Source: Adiantum capillus-veneris
Lineage: Eukaryota > Streptophyta > Polypodiopsida > Polypodiales > Pteridaceae
Reading direction: 5' to 3'
Assembly (NCBI GenBank): GCA_014529385.2
Contig: CM043962.1
Location: 48,074,098-48,138,097 of the forward strand
DNA length: 64,000 nucleotides
Of this stretch, positions 44,068 to 54,147 are shown piece after piece (positions within the stretch are counted from its first letter, which is position 1; the number at the start of each line of letters is the position of its first letter). Position numbers and translations under genes: made by a program. The notes under the pieces were generated by a model. That model did not search any database and was not told where the DNA came from. It saw only the letters and a program-made list of their open reading frames with translations.

Positions 44068-44147
44068 AAAAAAGGTGCAACTCATCACCTTCTCTGCTCC
44101 TGTCCCTGTCGATAAAAAAGGGAAGCTCAATGAGCTATCCAATGCAC

Positions 44148-44496
44148 AAAGTGTAAAGGGGGGGGGGGGGTTTATATAGGCCTAATAATGAGACTATATT
44201 GATAAAACGTTTAAATTTGTGAATGTTTGGAAATGGAACATTAAGGCTAAAAATTGGAAGGTGGGGGTGGGGCTCATCCCACATGCCTGCTCAGCCAAGT
44301 TGCCAAGATGGGCGGGGGGGGGGGGGGTATATAGGCCTAATAATGAGACTATTTGATAAAATGTTTACATTTGTGAACGTTTGGAAATGGAACGTTAAGG
44401 CTAAAAATTGGAAGGTGGGGGTGGGGCTCATCCCACGTGGAGCCTGCTCAGCCAAGTTGGTGAGATGACCGAGGGGGGGGGGGGGGGGGGGGGGGG
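44148..44496. repeat. 155-bp tandem duplication separated by poly-G runs
   Basis: TATATAGGCCTAATAATGAGAC starts at 44173 and again at 44328, and the two 155-bp units are nearly identical (AACGTTTGGAAATGG, GGTGGGGGTGGGGCTCAT). Each is flanked by a G run: G13 at 44158, G14 at 44314 and G23 at 44474. The poly-G runs mark unit boundaries, so the G run is itself part of the repeated unit. Confidence 0.85.
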
Positions 44497-44746
44497 TCGA
44501 AAGAAAATGCAGCCCATTTTGCCGTGCATTGGCATGCCAGACTAGCTGAGCTGCCGTGCCGTTTGAACATCGTCTTCCAGGTGCGAGGGAGCCATTGGTC
44601 TACACGTCTTGCATATTTGGCTGTACAAGAAAAATAGAGCTTGCCTCATATGATGACATTATCTTTCCTTGCCATTGTCCCAGATACCCTATAGCTAGCC
44701 TCTTTTTTTATGGTGCCAACAAGATGGTCTTTGTGAGGTTTCTTAC

Positions 44747-44899
44747 CCATGGCACTGTTTGACAGTGTCCCACCTGATCCTAAGGTGCCAATAAGTGCAA
44801 TTCCACCCATGTTGGAGCCTCCTTGGTTTGGAGTCGTTTCTAGCTGCTGACTATACCAGAAGGCACTTTCAAGGGAGGATCGTAAAAAGCATGCATCAC
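44747..44899 (-). repeat. ~150-bp dispersed repeat, copy B
   Basis: Second copy of the repeat at 31061-31211. The strand given is arbitrary. Flanking sequence differs completely between the two copies, which suggests each is a truncated piece of a larger mobile element. Confidence 0.6.
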
Positions 44900-46354
44900 C
44901 ATCTTCTTCTCTTGTTTTGAATTAGTGCTTTGTATGCATGAAAATGATTGTGATAGTTATCTTTGTCATAAGTTGTATCTAGCTTTATCAAGAACTTTTG
45001 AGCATCTTGACACTTTTTCCCAAACCATCTCTTGTGTGACCTATCTTTGTTGATGTCTTTGACATGATTTATGGCAATTGACACAAGAACAAATAACTTT
45101 CTCGAAAGCTTTTTTATTTAGTTTTCAATGTTGTACACATCATGACTCATGGGTCAAACTTCTTCTCTTTCAATACATGATGTTCCCCTTTTCTCATGTG
45201 CCCTTCTAAAGCATTTAGATCTGCAAGAGAGCCTTTACATTCTTTGACTTCCCCCTCAAGTTACATATGACATATTGATTGCATTTCAAGTATCCCCTTG
45301 AAATGCTCATTTTCAATAAGAATAACCCGTAGCGTGCCATTCTCCATTGCAAGTGCTCATAAGTCTTCACCTTGCTTGTTTATGATCTTTTGCAATGATA
45401 CAAAGTATACCATAATCATGGTTTTTAATGTTGTTGGTGAAGTGATTGTGTTGTTATCTCCATCCTTAAGAGATTTTGGATCATTTTTCACAATGGTTGG
45501 TTGCAGATCTTAGTAATGAAGAACCCTTGTGTCAGAAGAGACATTGTATGCAAAGTAGAACATGGGTATCATGTCACGAGGGAAGTTTTAGAGAGATTTT
45601 CCTAAAAAATAGTCACGTTGCTAAAAGCGCTCATGAAATAAACCGCAAATCCTAAAGCAAAAAGCAACATGAGTGGTTGAATAAGCCTCGAGCAGAATAG
45701 CGGACCAAGAGCACATGAGGAGCAGTCCACCAAGGATAGCCTCTGTTGCTTTGTGTACGGGTGTCATGCTGCATGCATGAACATTGGAGAACTTTTGGCC
45801 ACAAAACAAACTTCAAAGTCGGCTGACATTGCTTGCCACAAAACAAACTTCAAAGTCGGCTGACATTGCTTGCAGTGTCGAGTTGATGGTAGTAAATTAG
45901 TCCCCACTACCATCTTGAGAGATGAGGGTTTGAGATTGGCAATTGAGCGTTTGGGTTGTTTGGAATGCGTCTAGGACTGTTGGCTGAGTGGTTGGGGATG
46001 ATAGTAGCAAAGCAAAGATAGCCAGTCTAGGAATTCATCAGCTACCATGAAACTAGAGTGGAGCTCCTATGGTGACTCGGAACAAGACGTGAAGTTCTTG
46101 TTGTTGAAAGTAGGAAAAGAATGTGAATGTGTAGTTGATGCCGAAAAAAAGAACTAGGGTCACGAGAAAGGGGCCGCTATTATCATTGGATGCAACAAAA
46201 GGACTCCTTCTCAACAACTTGGATTACTTTTATTAGTGTTTTCAATGATTCTAGTCACTGAGGTCCAATGTATGAGGGCCAAATTATTTTACGTAGCATG
46301 AGCCACATTGATAAAGCTTCTAAGGCTACAATCATGAATATTTAACTGGACTCA
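44900..46354. other. Spacer, no gene recognised
   Basis: Non-coding. A 37-bp unit containing ACAAACTTCAAAGTCGGCTG is duplicated in tandem at 45799-45872. Before it, 44497-44746 is also non-coding. Confidence 0.45.
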
Positions 46355-48375
46355 ACACACACACACACACTGTATCACAAAAAAAGCCCCTAGCTTATAA
46401 TGACATTTAAAAGGCCTCACTTTAGCATGGGACTTGGCCCGTCCAGTATACTGGAAATACGTGTTTTTTGAGTGGTTTTTCACCCTATGGCATTACTGGC
46501 CGTGAAATCTCTAAGACTACCTCCCCTGCTACATGGGCGGCCGTGAAGGCACTAGGGTTACCTCCCCTACAACATGGGCGGCCTCGCTGTCTTCGAGGAG
46601 GAGTCACTCCACTCACACCGATCCTGCTCATCACAAAGGACTGACGACCCAACACCCTCCTCTATATAAAGAGGTGAGGGCGCGCCTCTACCCCTCACTT
46701 AGCATTAAATGGTGTTCTGCTAAGATCGTGTTTCTTTTTTTCACTAAAGTATGGAGCTCGCTACAACAGTAACTCAGGTTGGCCACTCTATCTAGACATA
46801 TTTCGTTGCAGGTTTTATAAAATAGGAAAGAGAAAAAGGGGAGCATTTCTGTAAATGATGCTAGTTCTTAATATTTTGGTGTGCATAAATTTTTTGCTAT
46901 GAACCTTATGATGGTCCCTGTTGGACTATGAATGTATATGGTATTACATCATGGTTTTTCCTTCCACAGGGGTTTTCGAGCTACTGTTTTAATCTGCCGA
47001 TACTGGTAAAAATAAAGGGGTGTGTGGTAGCCACTCTACTTTTTACATTAGCTTTTAGAAACTATTCTATTGCCGCTGGCATGACTCTGTTGACTGAATG
47101 TCGAACTTACCTTGGTAGCTTGAAAAAAATCTGAATACTGCTCGATTTTTTCACTATCTCTTCTCTCTGAGAATCCTGATTACTGGAGGGCTATGGATAC
47201 CTACATATTTTAAAAGGTGTTTATTGAGCACTGGTTGGATTTGGTGCATGATGATGTTTTTATGTCCTATTATACTCTGATTTTTTTCGCGCACACCATT
47301 AAGGTATGGTACCCACTATGGCAGTTCTTGGCCTACACACATTTTGTTACAGTTTTTCAGAAAAGAGGAAAGGAGGCATTTTTGTAAATAATGCAAGTTT
47401 TTATTGTGGGTCTGTATACAGTTTTTGCTCTGAAACCTGATGGCCCCTATTGGATGGTGAGTATATATGGTATTACAGCATGATACCCGAGTGCACACTA
47501 CGGCAATTCTTGGCGTGTACTTTGGTATGGCTAGGAGGAACAGTATTGTTTTTCCATTCACTAAACCAGTTCTTACTCCAGTTACAGCTTTGATTATTGC
47601 TACGATGCTTGTAATTTTAAAAAATGTTCTTTTTTCCATGGAAACTTCATAGATCTGGAATAAGGCCTAGTGTTTAGCAGATGCCCCTTTATATTTGGAT
47701 GGCTTAAGTACAGTATATGGTAAATGATGTACAACGTAAGGGATGATTTGGGGATCATTCACTGTAATAGATATCTATAGAACCTAGTAGCAAGTTCAAA
47801 CGAACTAGAGATATTTTTTATTAAACATTTTTTTAGCTTTCATAAACTGATGAAAACGGTTTAAACAAAAGAGGGGGATTCTGACACTTGGATTAGAAGG
47901 AGTGATGACCTTCTAATAAAAAAATGATATTCTTTTACTAAAGGAACTTTGGGAAATAAGAGAAAATATTTGTTATATAATAAATACTTTGGACAAAAAG
48001 CTTGTGAAGTTCTAAAAAATAGTTTGTAAGATGGACATGGATAACAATTGGTATAGTCTATTGATACCTGTAAAACACATCCAAGGCTAACTGAATTGTT
48101 GTTTTGTTTGGATGGATGTAAGTAAGGACTCTATCATATCTTGGAAAAGTTTTTTTTGGCTTTGGCAAGTTGTCCACCACAGATTACACATACACCTACT
48201 GCAAGGAAAGTTCTTATGTTAATTGCATACTGGAATGAGGCTTCATTCTCACAAACATTGTACAAAGATAATTCTAAGGCTGAGTTGTTTTTGTACTTAT
48301 CAGTTCCTCTTTTCTAAAGCCAGCTGTCTTTTGAATGTAAAAAGTTCAATTATGTCGTATTACTTATGATAGAAT
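46355..48375 (+). repeat. Left terminal repeat of the Penelope-type element
   Basis: About 2.0 kb, matching 52198-54147 throughout at roughly 94-95% by eye. It has an ~80-bp segment (about 46390-46470) that the right copy lacks. It starts with (AC)n, has two 41-bp tandem units (about 46500-46585, ACATGGGCGGCC at each end), then the TATA box TATATAAA (46663-46670). No long open frame is present. Confidence 0.85.
46663..46689 (+). promoter_or_regulatory. TATA box and adjoining hairpin in the left repeat
   Basis: TATATAAA at 46663-46670, followed directly by AGAGGTG...CGCCTCT (46670-46689), a 7-bp stem with one G-U pair. The right repeat (52436-52462) keeps the TATA box and has CACCTCT in the 3' arm, giving a fully paired stem. 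The promoter would drive transcription through the gag-like and RT ORFs. Confidence 0.6.
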
Positions 48376-48841
48376 AGCTACACACACATCCTAAACATAA
48401 GGTTTTTTCATTCTTTGAAGAAACCGGGATGCTGGCTTTGGAAACTAATTCTGAAACTTAGTGCTATGTTGGACCGACAGTCTATGATCCCTTGACTGGT
48501 TGACTGGTGTTAGGTGGTCCTTCACTAGACTATGGTTCTAGTCTCCTACCTACGGCTATTATAGTCCTTAACTTTGCCGGTTTAAGTTTTGCAAGCCCAA
48601 TCTACTATAACTAATCAAAGTGTTTATACATTTCCTTTCAAGACCAGACACCTTTTAGAATGACAGCCCGCATGACACGACCCCGAACATCATACAAAGA
48701 TTCTTGAACAGATTAAGTTATACCTTAAAGACCATAGACCAAGGGATGCCTTGGCAGTTAGAACTTGACCTTTCCTTGCTAGAAAGGACAAAGATTGTAT
48801 TATCTACTACAAGATGTAGTCATAACCGTACTTAACTGTTT

Positions 48842-50180
48842 TTGGATGTATTGGAGACCCTTGCTCTTTCACAAGGATTGGAATTGACCTCTGAGCCCCT
48901 CTCGGTGGCCACATCCCTTGTACTCAGATGTATTAGCAGTTTGGATGCATCTCAACTAATATATGACTTAGCTCTTGCGTCATACAAGAAAATGTCTATC
49001 TTACACATGTTGTCATTTAATGATTGGGTCAAGGTTCTGGCTACCTTAGACAAAGACTCCAAGAAAGGGGTAAATTTAATCTCTCAGTAAATACCCCAAC
49101 ATCCCATACTCTCTATACAATACCAACAGGAGCTTGCTGTATTTTCTTCTTCTGGGGCCGATCTTTCTAACTTTCTGAAGAAATTATGTGGCCTCAATCC
49201 TTTTTTTATCAGTGCCCCGACCACCCCTGTTATCCCACAAACTGGTGGTATCTTTTGTAGGGATAGTGCAACGCTTGAAGCCGTCAAAGAATTTTAGATT
49301 ACTCTTTGTTCCCTCAATGACTCCAACCTTTTGGAAATGGTGCCAAAAATCTCTAAAGTTTTTCCTTTCCTACTAGTTAGGCAGATTGAAATTGAGTCTT
49401 TTGGGGTGGACCATCAGCTTTGGGTCCTACCCAACAAAGCTTTCTTAGCACCTATTTTAAGTGAAACTTGGGTTTACCTTGCCAACCTTTGGAGGACTGC
49501 GGACTCAAAATCTTAAAAGGTGGACAATTCCTTGACAAAGGAGAACTCATCAAAGCCCCTTTAACCTCAATCTCATTGACCATTCTAAATGCCCTTCCAA
49601 TATTGGCCTCTACATTTGTACAAAAGGGAACATGGAGTTTTCTAAAAGAAACCCAAACTTCTACACTGAATCCATTTGGAATGTTTTCAGACCTTATATT
49701 AAATGTGCCTGCAGATTTCTTGACCCCAAAGCTTCTTGTGAAGCCAGCATCATGTGGTTCCATCATGCCATTTGGTATACTCTCAACCATCTTGACCTAC
49801 TCTTCTCTGAAAAGCCCGTGGATTTTCATCTCTCTTATTTGCTCCTGGTTAGGCGGTCAAGCTAAACAGATCGTTATTGCTCAGATTGCCTCTAACATCT
49901 TTCATGGGCTAATGCTGGATATCTTAAAGGAATTGAAATCTGATGAACCTGGGATCTATCTAACTACTTATGCCAATTAAAAAGGTGTTAAGATCATCAC
50001 TAGCTTACTCAGGCTTTGTATTGATGAAGATGGTTCCCCTGCTCTTAAGAGACCCAATTCTACTCCTAAATCTTTCACTTCTTTCTTAGCTCCTAACTCT
50101 TCCTCTAACCGGGGTAAATCTCATAGCTACACTAGGGGAAGAGGCAGAAACTCTCCCATCAAGAATTTTCTTGAAATGTA
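48842..50180 (+). pseudogene. Gag-like ORF1 of the Penelope-type element
   Basis: A protein-like frame of about 440 codons in three phases. From 48842 (MDVLETLALSQGLELTSEPL) to 49516 it has only two stops (49088, about 49295). It then shifts (about 49570-49865: RNPNFYTESIWNVFRPYIK, MWFHHAIWYTLNHLDLL) and shifts again to 50180 (QIASNIFHGLMLDILKELKS, KRPNSTPKSF). The C-terminus is basic and low-complexity (SHSYTRGRGRNSPIK), like an RNA-binding tail. The middle is helical and aromatic-rich, compatible with a capsid-like fold, but I recognise no named family. Position before the RT suggests a Gag role. Confidence 0.55.
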
Positions 50181-50479
50181 ATCCTTGCTTCAGTTTGCAC
50201 GTTGCTACAAGCCCTTGCGGGCAAAGGGTCCTCCACAAAGTAGCTCCAAATAAAGGCTTTATCTATGTACACTGTCTTTTCCACAATGAACTTCTCGATT
50301 GGATACAGCCTAAAGCTCTTTTTTGTGAGTGCTTTGACCTACTTTTTGGCAATCACAAATTGCTCAATAATGTACTCATTGGTTGGATATACCAACAACC
50401 CATAAAAAACCTGGTCTACAATAATGATTTTCTTGATAGGAGTCAGTTCCCGAATGTACATGTTGGCAGTTTTCTACAT
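50181..50479 (+). pseudogene. Cys/His-rich linker before the RT
   Basis: A frame with CNPCFSLHV, SPCGQRVLH, FIYVHCLFHNELLDWIQP and FCECFDLLFGNHKLLNN. The paired Cys and His residues could form a zinc-binding module at the N-terminus of the RT protein. It is bounded by a stop above and a frameshift near 50480. No known domain is assigned; in particular I see no convincing GIY-YIG endonuclease. Confidence 0.35.
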
Positions 50480-52133
50480 TTTGCAAAAACTTTGATACAT
50501 ATGGTATGCATGTTTGTACGAGTGATCTTAGCATCATTGGTAATGGTACAATACGAAGAATCTTGGCCAAAGGACTCAATCACATACCTAACTTTCCCAA
50601 AACTCCTTATCTTGCTCTATCAACTTTGCTTAACTGTTTAATTGACCTTGTCAGTTCTTTGCGACTCGAGAAGAAAGTCCTACCGGACTTAACAAAATAT
50701 GTGAAGAAATGTTTCTTTCAAAAAATCCTACAAATCCCTAAAAAATGGTTATCCTCTGAAAACTCCTGGTTAACACCACCATTTGCTCTTGAATTTCATT
50801 AAGTAGCTAATGATTGGTTGATCGTTGGGCTAATTGTCCCACTATCATATGCAAAAACTTAGCTTGGAGAGCCGCTCAATCTCGAGTTTCTGGTAAGGAA
50901 TTCATGCAAATCAACACCTCTGTACAAACAGTCACCAATAATAGAAAATTTAGGCTATACTCTTCAAAACACTAAACTACCAGTACTTTTTCCCATCTAT
51001 AAGATACATAAACACAAATTCAGATGGATATTTGACGCTTCAAATGGCATCTTTACTAATATCACCAAAGACATCACTCTATGCCTTGATCTAATATTAG
51101 CTGAGTTTGAGTTAATTTGTGGCTCTAAGCAAAAAGTCTGCCACAACTTTTTACAAATACAATACAACCCCTTCTGGATAGAAAAAAACTCTACGGAGGT
51201 CTCTCTTAACCTCCCTAAACTAATCTTCCATATGTTCTCAGCAGATATCACTCAGTGCTATGAAAAAATTCCTCTTGAAGGTGATCTTGGCCTTAAAAAT
51301 GTTCTAACAAGGGTTATTGAAATGGATTTTTCTAATGCGAGAAAAAAAAGTCTTTGTTACATGTCACTTTCCAATAAACCTAGATGGACTAGAAAAACCC
51401 ACTCCGTACATCCCTTACACTTCAACGAAGAGAAGCTTGCTCTCTACTTTTTTTGGATACTTGATAATTGCAATGTTCTCTCTGGAGGACATTGTTTTAA
51501 ACAATGCCTAGGCATCCTCATGGGCTTCTCCTGCTCTCCACTAATGTGTAATATTTACCTAGCCTTCTGTGAATACAAATGGTTTCTCAATACCATGAAA
51601 AATGGGTGTATAAATCTTTCACTATTTGAACACACGTACAGATATATGGATAACGTGCTGAGCATCAATAATAGGGCATTCCATGAGGAAATCCGCCACA
51701 TATATCCTGATTGCCTGAAAATTGAACCAACTTCTCTACACGAGTTCCCAACATCATATGCGCTTTTTGTACCTCGGTACAATTCCTTAACTTTTCTATC
51801 TCCCTTTACAATCCATGTGTAGGAGGCTATGACCAAAAGTTTGTCTGGAAAAGAGATCTTCTGAAACTACCACCCTTGGAGTTCATTAAGAAGAATAGCA
51901 ATCGACCTCACAAAGCCGCTCTGAACACCTGCATCAGCCTGTTTTATCTAATTATCTACTCATCCTCTAGCTGCTTCTTTGCCTGGGAGGAGATAAACAT
52001 ACTCATAAAAAAGTATTGTCTTAATGGATTTAGTCAAAAAGAAATAATCCATCAAATTCTACATTCTCTTACCCAACGTAATTGGCCTGGGTTACACTTT
52101 GACCATAAAAAACTCATTTCTCTTATAAGGTAG
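50480..52133 (+). pseudogene. Penelope-type reverse transcriptase ORF
   Basis: N-terminal part: LSIIGNGTIRRILAKGLNHIPN (50520s) is the common entry motif of these RTs. Fingers: LFPIYKIHKHKFRWIFDA (50980-51040). Palm motif A: FSADITQCYEKIPLEGD (51235-51285), catalytic Asp present. Motif B: GILMGFSCSPLMCNIYL (51510-51560). Motif C: YRYMDNVLSINN (51640-51675), where the expected second Asp of the Asp-Asp pair is Asn, so activity is lost or reduced. Then IYPDCLKIEP, and a thumb-like end (KLPPLEFIKKNSNRP, INILIKKYCLNGF, 51860-52060), stopping at 52131. A stop near 51820 and frame changes near 50800-50950 and 51830 break it. Confidence 0.8.
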
Positions 52134-52197
52134 TAGGCCCATTCATAATGGGACTATTATCGACCTATTGTGTTTGGTGTCTGGGACAGGGCGGGTA

Positions 52198-54147
52198 CAC
52201 ACACACACACACACACAAAGTATTACAAAAAAAGGTCCCTCTGAGTAGTTTTTCACCCTATGGCATTACTGGCCGTGAAAGCTCTAAGGCTACCTCCCCT
52301 GCTACATGGGCGGCCGTGAAGGCACTAGGGTTATCTCCCCTGCAACATGGGTGGCCTCGTTGTCTTCGAGGAGGAGTCGCTCCACTCATAACGATCGTGC
52401 TCATCACAAAGGACTGAGGACCCACCGCCCTCCTCTATATAAAGAGGTGAGGGTGCACCTCTACCCCTCACTTAGCATTAAATGGTGTTCTGCTAAGACC
52501 GTGTTTCTTTTTTTCACTAAAGTATGGAGCTCGCTACAACAGTAACTCAGGTTGGCCACTCTGTCTAGACATATCTCATTGCAGGTTTTATAAAATAGGA
52601 AAGAGAAAAAGGGGGGCATTTTTGTAAATGATGCTAGTTCTTGATATTTTGATATGCATAAAATTTTCGCTCTGAACCTTATGATGGTCCCTATTGGACT
52701 ATGAATGTATATGGTATTACATCATGGTTTTTCCTTCCACAGGGGTTTTCGAGCTACTGTTTTAATCTTCCGGTATTGGTAAAAATAAAGGGGTGTGTGG
52801 TAGCCACTCTGTTTTTTACATTAGCTTTTGGAAACTATTCTACTGCTGCTGCTGGCATGACTCTAATGACTGAATGCCGAACTTACCTTGGTAGCTTGAA
52901 AAAAATCTGAATACTGCTCAGTTTTTTCACTGTCGCTTCTCTCTGAGAAGCCTGATTACTGGAGGGCTATGGATACCTACATATTTTAAAAGGTGTTTAT
53001 TGCGCACTGCTTGGATTGGGTGTGTGATGATGTTTTTATGTTCTACTATACTCTGATTTTTTTTGCGCACACCATTAAGGTATGGTACCCACTATGGCAG
53101 TTCTTGGCCTAGACACATTTTGTTACAGTTTTTTAGAAAAGAGGAAAGGAGGCTTTTTTGTAAATAATGCTAGTTTTATTGTGGGTCTGCATATAGTTTT
53201 TGCTCTGAAACCTGCTGGCCCCTATTGGACGGTGAGTATATATGGTATTGCAGCATGATACTCGGGTGCACACTATGGTAATTCTTGGCCTTATTTTGGT
53301 ATGGCTAGGAGGAACAATATTGTTTTTTCGTTCACTAAACCAGCTGTTACTCTAGTTACAGCTTTGATTATTGCTACGATGTTTGTAATTTAAAAAAATG
53401 TCCTTTTTTCCATGGAAAACTTCATAGATTCGGAATAAGGCCTGGTGTTTAGCAGATGCCCCTTGATACTTGGATGGCTTAAGTGCAGTATATGGTAAAT
53501 GATGTACAAAGTAAGGGATGATTTGGGGATCATTCACTGTGATAGATATCTTACCTAGTAGCAAGTTCAAACGAACTGGAGATATTTTTTATTAAACATT
53601 TTTTTAGATTTCATAAACTGATGAAAACGGTTGAAAAAAGAGGGGGGGGGGGGGATTCTGACACTTGGATTAGAAGGAATGATGACCTTCTAATCAAAAT
53701 GATACTCTTTTACTAAAGGAACTATGGGAAATAAGAGAAAATATTTGTTATAACATAAATACTTTGAACAAAAAGCTTGTGAAGTTCTAAAAAATAGTTT
53801 GTAAGATGGACATGGATAACAACATGTATATTCCATTGATACCTGTAAAACACATCCAAGGCTAACTGAATTGTTGTCTTGTTTGGATGGATGCAGGTAA
53901 GGACTCTATCCTATCTTGGAAAAGTTTTTTTTTGGCTTTGGCAAGTTGTCCAGCATAGATTACACATACACCTACTGCAAGGAAAGTTCTTATGTTAATT
54001 GTATAATGGAATGAGGCTTCATTCTCACACACATTGTACAAAGATAATTCTAAGGCTGAGTTGTTTTTGTACTTATCAGTTCCTCTTTTCTAAAGCCAAC
54101 TGTCTTTTGAATGTAGTTCAATTATGTCGTATTACTTATGATAGAAT
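52198..54147 (+). repeat. Right terminal repeat of the Penelope-type element
   Basis: About 1.95 kb copy of the left repeat. It starts with (AC)n at 52198 and ends GATAGAAT at 54147. It contains the 41-bp tandem units (52270-52350), the TATA box (52436-52443) and a G13 run (53642-53654) where the left copy has only GGGGG. It lacks the ~80-bp insertion seen in the left copy. Confidence 0.85.

Larger units (their letters stand above)
46355..54147 (+). mobile_element. Retroelement with ~2-kb terminal direct repeats and Penelope-type RT
   Basis: A 7.8-kb unit: left repeat (46355-48375), a ~470-bp leader, a gag-like ORF (48842-50180), an RT ORF (about 50480-52133), and a right repeat starting 64 bp after the RT stop (52198-54147). 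The RT motifs (ITQCYEKIPL, GILMGFSCSPLMCNIYL, YRYMDNVLSINN, IYPDCLKIEP) are those of Penelope-like and related non-LTR, non-gypsy elements. Penelope-like elements are known to carry direct pseudo-LTRs. No integrase, tyrosine recombinase or GIY-YIG endonuclease was recognised. Both repeats start with an (AC)n run. The coding part has several stops and frameshifts, so this copy is dead. Confidence 0.75.

Noticed and set aside
47846-47875. CTGATGA in the terminal repeats (also near 53622) as a hammerhead ribozyme core
   Set aside because: Penelope elements often carry hammerheads, but here no GAAA core and no closing stems follow at the right spacing.
49468-49700. Frame-1 open stretch before the second frameshift of ORF1
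   Set aside because: Ser/Leu/Pro-rich and unlike a domain; the parallel frame with NFYTESIWNVFRPYIK reads as the real protein.
46355-54147. Ordinary gypsy or copia LTR retrotransposon
   Set aside because: No protease, integrase or RNase H motifs, no primer site after the left repeat, and RT motifs differ clearly from both superfamilies.
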